A DNA stretch of 64,000 nt from Serripes groenlandicus. Lineage: Eukaryota; Mollusca; Bivalvia; Cardiida; Cardiidae. Numbering within the stretch: the stretch's first letter is position 1; each line of letters starts with the position of its first letter. Made by a program: the position numbers and the translations under genes. Below, piece after piece: positions 23,586-34,500 of this stretch. The stretch lies in assembly GCA_031761405.1 (NCBI GenBank), contig JASEVX010000001.1, forward strand, positions 25,830,261 to 25,894,260, written 5' to 3'. Under the pieces are notes generated by a model, which saw only the letters and a list, made by a program, of their open reading frames with translations, did not search any database and was not told where the DNA came from.

Positions 23586-25472
23586 ATTTTTTGTGCGTGT
23601 GCCGATAAATGAAACATGACAATTACAACCTTAGATGGTTTATCTATATCTTCACTTGTTGCGAAAGCTGTCTGGTTGGTTTTCATGTATACAATAACTG
23701 TCATTTGATTACTGATAGAAGATACATTTATAGACACAAATACTTTTTAAAGGAGTTAATTGTGACAGGTGTGTAAGCAATCTATATCTAGATGGCAACA
23801 TGCTTCACTGATGTATATCTATATGATAAAAAACGCATTTATATGATTCTTTAAATGTTCCTTTGTGTACAAATCTCTACAAATAGTTCAATCCCATTGT
23901 GTACGATTGCGGCCAAGAACTTGTGCCGAACGTGCATAAAATACAGGCTTTTCTGAACTATCCAAATTCACGCACACGAGGTCAAATGGTACGCGCTTAT
24001 ACGACGACCTGTTCGAGCACATGTTTTACTGGTAGGCTGCTGTGGAACACTGTGATATAGAACGATGTGTCTGTCCTGCTGACGTTTGGTTTCACGTGGT
24101 CGTTAAGTCCTTGGTCGGTCGTGATATGTGCCTCTCGCACGACGACTGTGTCTTAAACGTTTGATAGTCAGCTCTTAGACACCAACGTTTCATGCAACTT
24201 GAGCCGCAGTGATAACAACCTAGATCTGCCCAACTGTGCGCAAACGTCGCTCATTTGACAGTTTCATTGTTAACGCAATATCAAAACAAACGCCAGCGAA
24301 TACTGTGTCTAGTCTAAACGAAGGCTAATAAACACATGCAATAAACAACGTTACCATGCACAATTATTTATACACTTTGAGAATGTCCGTATCATCATGG
24401 TTAGTCCACCGTTACAAAATCACTAGTCAAAGTCAAAGTCAAAGTCACTGGTCAAAGGCTATTACACCTACAAACAATATATATATAACCATTTTGTGAA
24501 AATTGGTCAGAATTTGACAAGACAAGATAAAAAAAAAAACACGTGCAAACCATTTTTCCTATCTTCATTTACAGAAATAAGCCGTGATTTGGGGGCTAAC
24601 TGACGCTCAGTAAAAAGTTCACGTATAGGTAAATTTGAGTAAAACTAATGGGTCTACAGATTTAGCTTTTGTCACAGCACTATCTACTATCTACTCTGTC
24701 TCAACATTTTCATTAAGTGGTGGTAGCCTACATTGCTTTGTTTAGTCCGTCACAACTCACGTTAGTCGAAGACGTGAAATTCTGATTACTATTATGATCA
24801 ATCTTCATCCGTCATTAACTTTTAGCTTAAAACGACAACTCATGCAAAATCACTGACATGACATTGGTGAATTTTTTGCATGGATGGTCCTTCCATGGTT
24901 CTCTTTCAAAAAAAAATCTCATATATCATTCAATACGCAACTATATTCACATGGAAACATAAACAGGGCAGTTATAAACGTCTTCTTTTATAGACATTAC
25001 TAGCCCGATTTCAAGATTAATGTTTCTTGGTGAACCTCTATCCGGTGAAGATTGATTTATCCGATGGTGTTCGCAAAAAAAAAAAAAAAAAAGTCGCAGA
25101 CAATTTGCATGTATTCAGACAGAACGTAAATGCTACAAAGGCGACTGTACGATGCTAGTACAGCTACCTCACGTTTCGTGCGGTGTTCGCACCAACAACA
25201 TGGGAAAAGGAGCTTCAAGAATGTGTAATGCTAGCGCACGATGACTGTGCGAACGTCTTAAACAATTGCAAGACAGCCATCATATTGACGTAAGAAATTT
25301 CAGAACTTGTGTGCAATAACCGAACGTCAAACAAGATTTCATCAGGCTGCTGCATGAACACATCGAGATGATTTACGTTTTCGTGCGTTTCCGCTACGAA
25401 TTACGAAATGTATACATGCAATGGGAAAGCTGATCTTTACATCACTTGTTCCCCTGCCGTTGACAATATGAC

Positions 25473-25533
25473 GGATTTCGATGAAATTTAACAAACAGAC
25501 TAGCTACGTGACCTATAATACAACCTCATATTC
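25473..25533 (+). repeat. 61-bp exact direct repeat, copy 1
   Basis: It is identical base for base to 28343-28403 (starts GGATTTCGATGAAATTTAAC, ends CAACCTCATATTC). Confidence 0.9.
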
Positions 25534-25539
25534 TCGACA

Positions 25540-25700
25540 AAATGTCATTTTGATTGATATGTTGGTTCATAGTAATTGATCGATACTTTGTTTCATAGTA
25601 ATTGATTGATATTTTGGTTCATGAATGCCAATTTGATAGATATGATGGTTCATAGAAATTGATTGATACTGTGTTTCCTAGTAATTGATTGGTATTTTGT
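25540..25700. repeat. Imperfect short tandem repeat
   Basis: About five units of 28-32 bp share AATTGATtGATAtTtTGgTTCAT, with alternating variants. Confidence 0.6.
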
Positions 25701-25744
25701 TTCTCGAAAAATGATCAAACTTGCAAATTCACAATGCATACAAC

Positions 25745-25772
25745 CAGAGACATATACACATATATGTCTCTG
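25745..25772. repeat. Small hairpin, AGAGACATAT type
   Basis: CAGAGACATAT and ATATGTCTCTG arms surround a short CACAT-type loop. Confidence 0.6.
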
Positions 25773-26106
25773 ATACAACGATGTAATAGCACCACAGCAG
25801 ACATATCGGGTCGTTACCAAATTAAGCTGGGAGACCGTGCCTATATACATCTTCATTTGAAATATTGTGACGTATATTGAATAGCACAACTGCATGACAA
25901 TAATAAAGTAAATAACTCCCGCAAACAAACTAAAACATTATAACCGATATATTGTCAGAAAACTTTGCATCAGACAAGTCCTATCGTGAGAATTGTGCAC
26001 GCGTTACTCAACCATAAAAAACTTTCGTGAACTGATGAGTTGTGACGGGTTGATACTTATTCATGCGAAGATATTTACATTGCAGGTAGTTACTCAGCAA
26101 AATATA

Positions 26107-27452
26107 CGAGGGGTGATCCAGAAGTAATAGGAATTTTGTTATCTCTCTTATATACATGACAAATATTTGATTAATCGGTTGACAAACAACATTTATGGGA
26201 GATTATAAACATTGTAAGTACAATGGGGGCGAGCCAAGGTAGTAAGTAACGTCACTCTGACGTCTCCGTTTGAAGGGAAACGTGTACAACGTGAATAAAT
26301 ATTTCAACAACAATTATATCAACTCAATTGTTGCATCAACTTCCCCAGAAGCCATTGCTTAAAGACATTCCATAAACTTTGTTCAGCGAAATGCGTAACC
26401 TGTGACGTGTAATAAATGACAAAATTATAATGGGGAAAACGACACTCACACTGTTCCTTTCAACATCAGAACTGGCTTTTTTGCAAGTGACATTAGTTTC
26501 CCACTGATTTCTGCCCTCTAAAGATGAAAATATTATGATGTATACATCGCTAGTGGCTGCTTGACTCCTGGTGAACTTCACTGAATAAACATTTCAAATG
26601 TTGATTTTGATTTGTGTCTACGTTGTGATATAATTTTACTATTTAGCATTGTTCAATTGTTCGTTTGACGTCATTTTGTACGTGACGTTCTTGCACGTCG
26701 GTAAACAACTTTACTATTATGCTGGTTTATAATATTATGGAACAAAAAAATTAAATCCTTATTAGAACAACGGAGCAACAATTGCAAATTTCTGGTGTCT
26801 TTTGTTTGTGTATATGTGAAATATACACAGCTTAAACAGGTACTAAAATTACGTTGTTGTCCGCCTATGCATCAATTCGTTTCTATGACAACGATTTATA
26901 AACTAAACTAATGACAATATTAGAACTATTAATTTGCCATAAGGTAGAGCAAAAACAAATATGTAATATAAGTAATGTAATGTAATTATAGAGACCAATT
27001 GCTCTGATCGAGCATAAGCTTTCTAGCTTCTATAGGCCCATTTGGTAGTGTACACTATATCGTGTAAACACATCTGACAGATGCAGATAAATTCAAGAGA
27101 CAGAGTTAGATACAAGGGAGTCCGGGTGCGATACCCTAGCTCTTTCAGAAAAGACCCCTTGGTTCTTTAACGTGCTCAGTGTAAAGCACCGATACACGCG
27201 AGGCACTTGTCCCTGGAATGGACCAGTACTTGACCTCTAGTTGAGTGGGAGACACTTAAAGCACATCAGAAAGAAAAATCCAAGCCCGGACCGGGATTTG
27301 AACCCCAGACCTCTGGATTGACAGTCCAGCGTGTTAACCACTAGACCACCATGCCACTCGAATATATATACATATGGTATGAATTTCCTAAATATGTATA
27401 AATTAATACAAGAATTACTAAGAAAGTCTTATTTCTTTTAGATCACTCCTCG
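26107..27452. mobile_element. Decayed mariner-like element
   Basis: Ends CGAGGGGTGATCC.. and its inverted partner ..GATCACTCCTCG are flanked by TA on both sides (26105-26106 and 27453-27454), as in the mariner/Tc1 group. The ends match at about 20 of 27 positions. No intact transposase is visible; a SINE occupies 27,080-27,363. Length without the SINE is about 1.06 kb. Confidence 0.7.
27080..27363 (-). mobile_element. tRNA-derived SINE
   Basis: On the minus strand the head reads TGGTGGTCTAGTGGTTAA (A box) and GGGTTCAAATCCC (B box), with a GTC anticodon-like loop. A roughly 200-bp body follows, containing CTTTAACGTGCTCAGTG on the plus strand. It lies inside the mariner-like element. Confidence 0.75.
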
Positions 27453-27989
27453 TATATGTATATAATATCAGGGACATAGATAAGATCCCTTATAATAAAT
27501 ATAAACTGATTTCCAAGTATGATTATCCTGTATCCTGTATATTTATAAATATACTGTATAATTTGAAATAAAATAGCTGTGAGGGAAGAAATAAATTAAA
27601 ACATCCATTTTTTGTAGGGATTAGATTTCATGATACCATACAATTGATGCTTATTGTGAAAAAAGGTTGTCAATTTTAAACTGCGTTTCAGCTATAATAT
27701 AGCAATGTGCGTTCAGACGCGAGACTTCGGTAAAACGGCACTCTGAGTTACTAAAAATCGGCTCCACAGATGTTCTTGAAATTCTGATAACTTGTAGTAG
27801 AAAGGGTGATCGTATTGATATGTACTTCTTAAAATAATCTCTCGGGTAAATTTTAAGTAAATTAAAAATTATGTAATTACTTTGAAAATATTCCAACGAA
27901 ATTTTCTTTAAAAATCAGGTATTGTTATCTGGATCGTCATGGTAGAAACATGTAATTTATATCATGGCACAGGCAACTTTATTCTTTAT

Positions 27990-28130
27990 AATTCGGTGTT
28001 ATTGGTGTTTGAATACCAATTCAAACAAGACAGTAGTAGCGATTTCTTTAACCACACTGTTATTGTCACAAAAACATATGTTTTGACGTCGAAAACGACG
28101 TTATTTCAAATAGGTATGATTCCACGTTAA
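27990..28130 (-). repeat. Dispersed repeat shared with 52,160-52,285
   Basis: In reverse it carries GTGGAATCATACCT.., GTCAAAACATATGTT and AGTGTGGTTAA, matching the copy in the left part of the 6.55-kb element. Confidence 0.6.
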
Positions 28131-28340
28131 CCCTTTCAGCGCCAAAGGTAATATTGAGGTTTTTTGCAAACAATACTGATTCAGGTGAGTCAGCTCGTAA
28201 CGAGCTGTCTCACATGAAATCAGCATTGTTTGCCTTTTAGTTATCAAAATTGTCTAAACTTTGATTGCATGAGTAATGGAGACGCCCGATTTTGAATATG
28301 GAAGAGTCTACTTTAAACAATTCGGCGCTGAAAGAGATAA
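28127..28340. mobile_element. Second TTAA-type foldback element
   Basis: The left end TTAACCCTTTCAGCGCC is inverted as GGCGCTGAAAGAGATAA at the right. A central hairpin is built from AGTCAGCTCGT/AACGAGCTGTCTC and CAAACAATACTGAT/ATCAGCATTGTTTG. Confidence 0.75.
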
Positions 28341-28342
28341 GT

Positions 28343-28403
28343 GGATTTCGATGAAATTTAACAAACAGACTAGCTACGTGACCTATAATACAACCTCATA
28401 TTC
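28343..28403 (+). repeat. 61-bp exact direct repeat, copy 2
   Basis: Copy 2 begins two bases after the right end of the foldback element at 28,127-28,340. Confidence 0.9.
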
Positions 28404-28744
28404 ATTTTTGCCGTAAACTCCAACTGTTTGCTAACCAAAAGTCTGTTTAAAAGGGTAATTTTTGGCCAAAAGGGGCTTCTTCGCATCCAAATATAAGACA
28501 AACAACAGAAATGACACAAAGAAATTCTTTATGATAGGAGAGGTTAGCATTTACCCTTCATAACGACATAATTACTTTAATCACATGGCAATTGTAAATA
28601 GTATAGAAAAAGGGGCAAAAATGTTAATAACATTCTACTTTCAATAAAAAGCATACATGTATATTGATAGATTTCGATCTCTTTTTTCACAGGTTTAAGA
28701 TTTATAAATGTTTAAATTGATACAGTCAGTGGATAAAATCACAT

Positions 28745-28964
28745 TTAACCCTTTCCCTCATATAGATGCTTTCTGATGCCTCTGCAGCAGACGGCTTTTT
28801 GAAAACATAGTGACAAAAGAAGAAATTGCACAAAACGTACAATTTCCCCTTTTGCCACAATGTTTTCCACTTTTTGTCATAGGTTATCCATTCAATTATG
28901 GAGATTTTCCATTTTTTGACAAAAGTCATCTGCTGCAGAATTGCGGTATGAGGAAAAGGGTTAA
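28745..28964. mobile_element. TTAA MITE, full length
   Basis: 220 bp with TTAA at both ends and the longer arm at the right. Confidence 0.82.
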
Positions 28965-29261
28965 TATATTTGAATTAAACAAACAAAAATAGTGGCAATA
29001 CTTTATGGGAAAAATGCACTAAAAACAGATCTAAAAAAAATAACTTGAACTCAGAAATTCATATTCTGAGAAGAATGTTATAGTTTTTCCACGTAACTCC
29101 ATTTCCTGATGATGCTTGTGTCTGTGTTGTTTTTGCAATCAACATGGATTGAACAATTTGTATCGAGGTCACTGCCCAATTATCTTGAAATCAAAACAAG
29201 CAAATGAAGAGAAAAAGGTTTTCGAAGTTTCTTAATTCCCTTCTCTCTTTCTAATGCCATA

Positions 29262-29489
29262 TAGGAATCCGCTGTGGTCGAGTGGTTTGCGTCGGAGATT
29301 TCGAAACCGGGTGTCCCGGGTTCAATCCCCAGTCACGGCACTACGGTCATGGTGGAGTGCCCTTGGGCAAGGCACATTTTCTAACCTAGTACTGGTTTGT
29401 TTACCCAGGGATCATGAATAATTAAATTTAATTGCGCGCTAAATGACCTTAGCTGTCGATGCGCCATTAAAACAATGTACATTCATTCA
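29262..29489 (+). mobile_element. tRNA-derived SINE with exact target duplication
   Basis: The head carries TGGTCGAGTGG and GGGTTCAATCCC promoter boxes, then a body with GTGCCCTTGGGCAAGGCAC and a CATTCATTCATT tail. The 13-bp repeat TTCTAATGCCATA lies at 29249-29261 and 29490-29502. Confidence 0.88.
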
Positions 29490-29502
29490 TTCTAATGCCA
29501 TA

Positions 29503-31026
29503 ACAACCGGAGTACTCCATTGAATGTAAATCCTTGAAACAAATTTGAAATTTGAAAGAGGATATATAACCAAATGAAATTGATATATTGGTTTAGTAAC
29601 CTATCATCTGAACCTAAAAGTTAACGAACGACAGCCCGAGCTATAGATCACTTTGAACTTTCGACTCATGTGATCTATTAATTAAGTTATATGATATGGC
29701 ACATTTGGTTTAGGCGTATCAACTATTACATAATCCTCCAGAATTTCAATTGTGACATGTCCATTATTGTTTTCTTGAATATGACCTTAACCTTTATAAC
29801 CTAGTTTTTAAATGGACATGTCCCATATTTAGTGTCAACAAGGAATGTCTTATTTTGTCAATGTATGTCTTTTTAACACAGCCTGGTGGCCATGTTTTAA
29901 AACCAATCAATATTGCTTGAACAGTTTTCTAGAGGGTCACTTGAGGTACATGTTTGTAATTTTTTTTAATCAGACCAGCAGTTCATGAGGAAAACAATTT
30001 AAAAGTTATGTCATCCCAACCCCATCCCCACTTTCTGATAGAGTTAATGAATTTAATTATTTAAACAATTAAAGACAACCACAAAAGGAGCATTCCTGTG
30101 AAGTTTAGATGCAATTGGACAAATTGTTTAACCCTTTCCCTCATATAGACGCTTTCCAACGCCTCTGCAGCAGACAGCTTTACGAAAACATAGTGACAAA
30201 AGAAGAAATTGCTCAAAATGAGCAATTTCTCCTTTTGAAACAATGTTTTCCACTTATAGGTTATCCATTCAATTATAGAGATTTTCTTTTTTTTGACAAA
30301 AATATCTTCAAAGTTGTCTGCTGCATAATTGTTGTATGAGGGAAAGGGTTAAGACATTTTGTTTAAAGTAATTGTTGACAATGACGCACACCAATGAATG
30401 CTAGACACAGGGTGATCACAATAGTTTACCATGAGTACTTCATGCTCAGGTGAGCTTAACAATTCAATAAAACAGAAATCAATGAACTTTCAATCTCTTT
30501 TATTTTCATAAATAAGAAGGTCATGATGACCCTGCATCACCGGCAAGAATAATGACTAATAAGTTTCATCTAGGGCGATAAAACTTGACACATGTTATGA
30601 CATTTAACTGAGTAAGATTCCTATTCATCTTCATGTTCGTATTTCAAAGGTCAAGAGACGACCTTCGATAAATGTGCTTGAACTTTTAGTCAACAATATT
30701 CCATGCACAAGTGGTTAATATTTCACTCATGTAATGGCCTTGACCAAAGGAAGTCCCTATTGACTCTCTGTTCAGTAGGTCAAAGGTCATGGTAATAATG
30801 GACTTTGGGGTCAGTGGGTTAACGTTGGATTGTGTAAGGAAACTTGTTTCCAGACTATTTTTTTTTTTATTCTTAACCTGATTATATCAGTTCCACTTTT
30901 AATTTTTGGAAAGGACAATCATCAATAGCGATTGAAAATCAATTGATTCTGACTGGACTGATCAGACACTGGAAAATTAAAAAGTGATCTGCTATTAGCG
31001 ACTTGACCATAACTTGTTCTGTCATT
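29503..31026. other. Intergenic repeats before the CRLS1 3' end
   Basis: Apart from the MITE, it holds degraded pearl-type units (29,550-30,060), a pearl 3' end (30,370-30,460, GTGATCACAATAG..CATGCTCAGGTGAGC) and unique DNA. No exon was recognised. Confidence 0.45.
30128..30352. mobile_element. TTAA MITE, full length
   Basis: 225 bp; the centre GAAATTGCTCAAAATGAGCAATTTC is a near-perfect palindrome. Confidence 0.84.
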
Positions 31027-31213
31027 TTTACCCTTTCCTACATACAGACGACTTTGAAAGCATCTGGGAACAATTATTGTAAATCTCTATAATGGAAAGT
31101 TTAATTATCAAAAAAATTAAAACATTGTTGCAATTCTCCTTTTGCCATAACATTTTCAAAGGTTGTCTGCTACAGAGGTGTCAAAATCAAGTTTGTGGGA
31201 AAGGAAGGGTTAA
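31027..31213. mobile_element. TTAA MITE, shortened
   Basis: Left TTTACCCTTTCCTACATAC and right GGGAAAGGAAGGGTTAA, with a small duplication of the right end. Confidence 0.65.
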
Positions 31214-31368
31214 AAAATAACTTGTTGAAATATTAAATGAAGGAAAAGGCACTCCTTTTCTTTACTGATATTCATTCTTATCATAGCTTAATATTGTTTC
31301 TTCAACTTTGACTCTGTGAATTGCCTGCCATTCACATGGATTCATTGCATCTTATCAATGAACATGTG

Positions 31369-31374
31369 TTTATT
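31369..31374 (-). promoter_or_regulatory. Probable CRLS1 polyadenylation signal
   Basis: AATAAA on the minus strand lies 50 bases after the CRLS1 stop codon. It is the first such hexamer downstream, implying a very short 3' UTR. Confidence 0.6.
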
Positions 31375-31423
31375 ACATGTCTTTAAATAGCACTTGGACA
31401 TAATTGGATATCCCACTACTAAT

Positions 31424-31505
31424 TCACTTGAGAATTTTGACTGATTTTTTCCCGTTGATGATGTAGTCCATTCCTGAGCCAAATGTGGTAATTGCAGTCA
31501 GGTAC
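31424..31505 (-). CDS. CRLS1: CRLS1 exon 7, C-terminus
   Basis: Acceptor ACATTTCAG|GTACCTG begins the last 27 codons, which end GKKSVKILK-TGA at 31426..31424. The basic tail corresponds to the GRKTVQVIK end of vertebrate CRLS1. Confidence 0.93.
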
Positions 31506-34500
31506 CTGAAATGTATAGTGTAAACAGTATTATTTTCAGCTATAACCCTCACATACAGACATTTTATGATGCCTCTTCAACATCAAATTAAGTAATTTTT
31601 CCATTTGACGTAATTCTTTCTACTCAATTTAAAGAAGTTTTCAATACTTTTGTAGGTTTATTTTCAAAATCATCTGCTGCAGATTGGTTGAAAAGGGTTA
31701 ATACAGGTCTTTCTGTCTGATTGCTATATATCTTCACAAATGTAACATGGTCTAAAATTCAGTTTCAATTTTATTTAAGGAACGTGTTTGAGAGTTTTAA
31801 TGATGTTTCACACCATTTTCAACAGTACTTCAGTTATATTGAAGTGTTTCCTTGCTAATATACTAGTACTACCGGTATTATATATGCTGACACCAATGGA
31901 TTTGTCCTTCAACCATGAGCACCAAGGAGCAAAGCCATTACTTTTTAGTTTTCAAATTCCTTGGTATGACCGGACCGGAGATTAAACCCAGGCTCTAAAG
32001 TGGATATTCTTATCACTACACAACAGAAATGATCTAAAAATTGTTTGTAAGACAACCAAAGTCTTATCAATGTACAATAAGAGGACCATAATGTATTTGA
32101 ATTACTCACTGGTCTTAATTTTTTTCACAAATAAATGGCTTGAACAGTTAATCCTTTCCCCCATACGACAATTCTGCAGCAGACGACTTTGAACATATTT
32201 TGTCAAAATAGAAAATCTCTATAACTGAATGGATAACCTATGACAAAAAGTGGAAAACATTGTGGCAAAAGGAGAAATTGCTCATTTTGAGCAATTTCTT
32301 CTTTTTTCACTATGTTTTCAAAAAGACGTCTGCTGCAGAGGCGTCAGAAAGCGTCTATATGAGGGAAAGGGTTAATGATGTTGACTGAAATGAAGGTCAA
32401 TCAGGCTCTTAAACTATAAAAGTTAAATCTGTACTCAGAATTTGTGCTCAAGTATCCGATTGGTCAGAATTAAATTCTTTCTCGAAATTGTCCAATCAGA
32501 CGTCTTATTTGAAGCATGGTGTTCATTTCTGAGCATGGAGAACGTTTTAAGAGTTTTATAGTTTTGGGATCTCCAAAAAGATCATTTTACCCCCTTCCCT
32601 GGTCTTGGTCATTATGAGGTGTTTATTCAATGTTCTCTTGATGATTTAACATCCATTGCCCATAAAGCTCTCAGCTTATATTTATCATTCTCAATGTCTG
32701 CTTCTGGTAGACCTAAACAATACTATTGCTGTTTTGTATGGAGAAACCTCAAGGGCAGAAACTGTGCTCTTAACAGTATTTGGACCAAGGACCTTTAGTA
32801 CAAGATGTTGATGTTCTACCACTGCACCTCCTCCTAACTTACCACATAGCCTGTAGGGCTGGATGGTCCACAAAATTGAATACTGGTGCAGCTAATGTCA
32901 ACATGACAAGAAGAATCTGGTTGGCCGTGTTCCACTGTAATCACAAACATTTGACACTGTTAATTAATTACATGTATGAACTTTTCTGATACAGACAACT
33001 CTGGTGCCATCAAGGAAAAACAAGTAATTATTCAAACCAGCATTTTTTTCCTTCTATTTTCTAACAGTGTTTCCATCCTGAAGCAAAACTAAATTTCATT
33101 TCTTTAGACATGTTGTATTTTTTCCTCTTTGTTTTTCAAAACAGATGACTCTCAAAATACCACATCAAGGAAACAAAGCAGGCCATCACAAACTTTAAAC
33201 ATGATGGCCATGGAGTCTTTTGTCACAAACCTGAAAAGAAGTGCCTTAAGAATAAGTTTAACATTAAACTATTCTTGTCAATCCCATTTAACCCCTTTCC
33301 AACACAGAATGAATCTACAGCAGGAGTATTAAGTTTAAATAATTTTTTAAGCATTGGGCACAAGGTCAATAATCTTTAGCTGAATTGGTTCAAAGTTGTT
33401 CTTGAAATAGAGCCAAAAGTTACAAAAAATTGGGAGGGTATAAAGGAGTCACCGTGTTTGGTCAGTCACTTTTTTGTCTGAACTATTTAACAACCTCTGG
33501 GTGGAAATCAATACTTGTTATATGAAGCTTCTTTACCAAGGGAAGATGTGCATATCCTTATTCCATTACAGTTGGATGGGGGTTTATGGCCCGCTCAATA
33601 TTATACACAGTGTTATATTCCAAAATGTCACATGTGTCCTTGTTTTTTCACAGTAAGTAGTTCCTATATAATTTTATAGGAAGCTTCTTTATGGAAAGGA
33701 GATTTAGTATCCTTTTGTATTGCATATCAGTTGACTGTTTCTTTTTGGGCTACTTTGATTATTATTATTATACATTGTGTTATATACCAACATTTGTGTC
33801 CTCATTATATATCGGCAATTGATGGGTATTCAATAAAAGTACATACACGTATTCTTTTATTTCTAACTCATTAACTCTTTCCCTCATATAGACGCTTTCT
33901 GACGCCTCTGCTCACAATGTTTTCCACTCTTAATCATAGGCTATCGATTCAATTATATAGAGATTTTCTATTTTTTGACGAAATATGTTCAAAGTTGTCT
34001 GCTGCAGAATTGTGGAATGAGGGAAATGGTTAATAATCAACCAACAGTTATATCACAGCATTTCCTGGGTAGGTTACCAGTAGTGAGCACTACTGGTGCA
34101 TTGTCATGACACCAGCGAGTCAGTCGTAATGCTATCTCTGCAACCCTGATGGCCCAGGAGGGCAGCCATTACTACCATTGTTGAATTGAGATCCCAGGCT
34201 GAATTAAAATTTGTAAAAATAAGCTTGGAACATCTGTATAACATGAGTTGTATATATATATGGCAACATGTGACATGTCCCTATGGTGGTTAACATTTCC
34301 ATGTAGTTTTGATTTAATCTAATCCTACCATGCCTTAGATACGGCTCAGGACAAAAAGAGAACACCAAACCAATTAGCCATCTGCCTTTGGCGGAGCATA
34401 AAAAACATGAAGTAAAGTCTTATATCATGTGATACTGTGGTCAACTAAGGTTGTTGGTAAACATCTTCAGCATTCCAATATAAACTATCTATACAAATAC

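Larger units (their letters stand above)
23586..26106. other. Unique stretch with a CpG-rich centre, no gene found
   Basis: The centre (23.9-25.5 kb) has many CG dinucleotides, unlike the surrounding DNA. It has recurring phrases such as CGCACGA-GACTGTG and GTCTTAAAC (24,138 and 25,237) and a (GTCAAA)n run at 24,427. No open frame above 60 codons has exon character. It could hold the ASB gene's missing first exon and promoter, or a decayed element. Confidence 0.35.

Noticed and set aside
25650..25928. Membrane-protein-like frame
   Set aside because: It overlaps a short tandem repeat and a hairpin, and the opposite strand has an equal frame; no coding support.
27290..27363. tRNA-Asp-like gene on the minus strand
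   Set aside because: A and B boxes and a GTC loop are present, but the acceptor stem does not pair and a SINE body follows directly.
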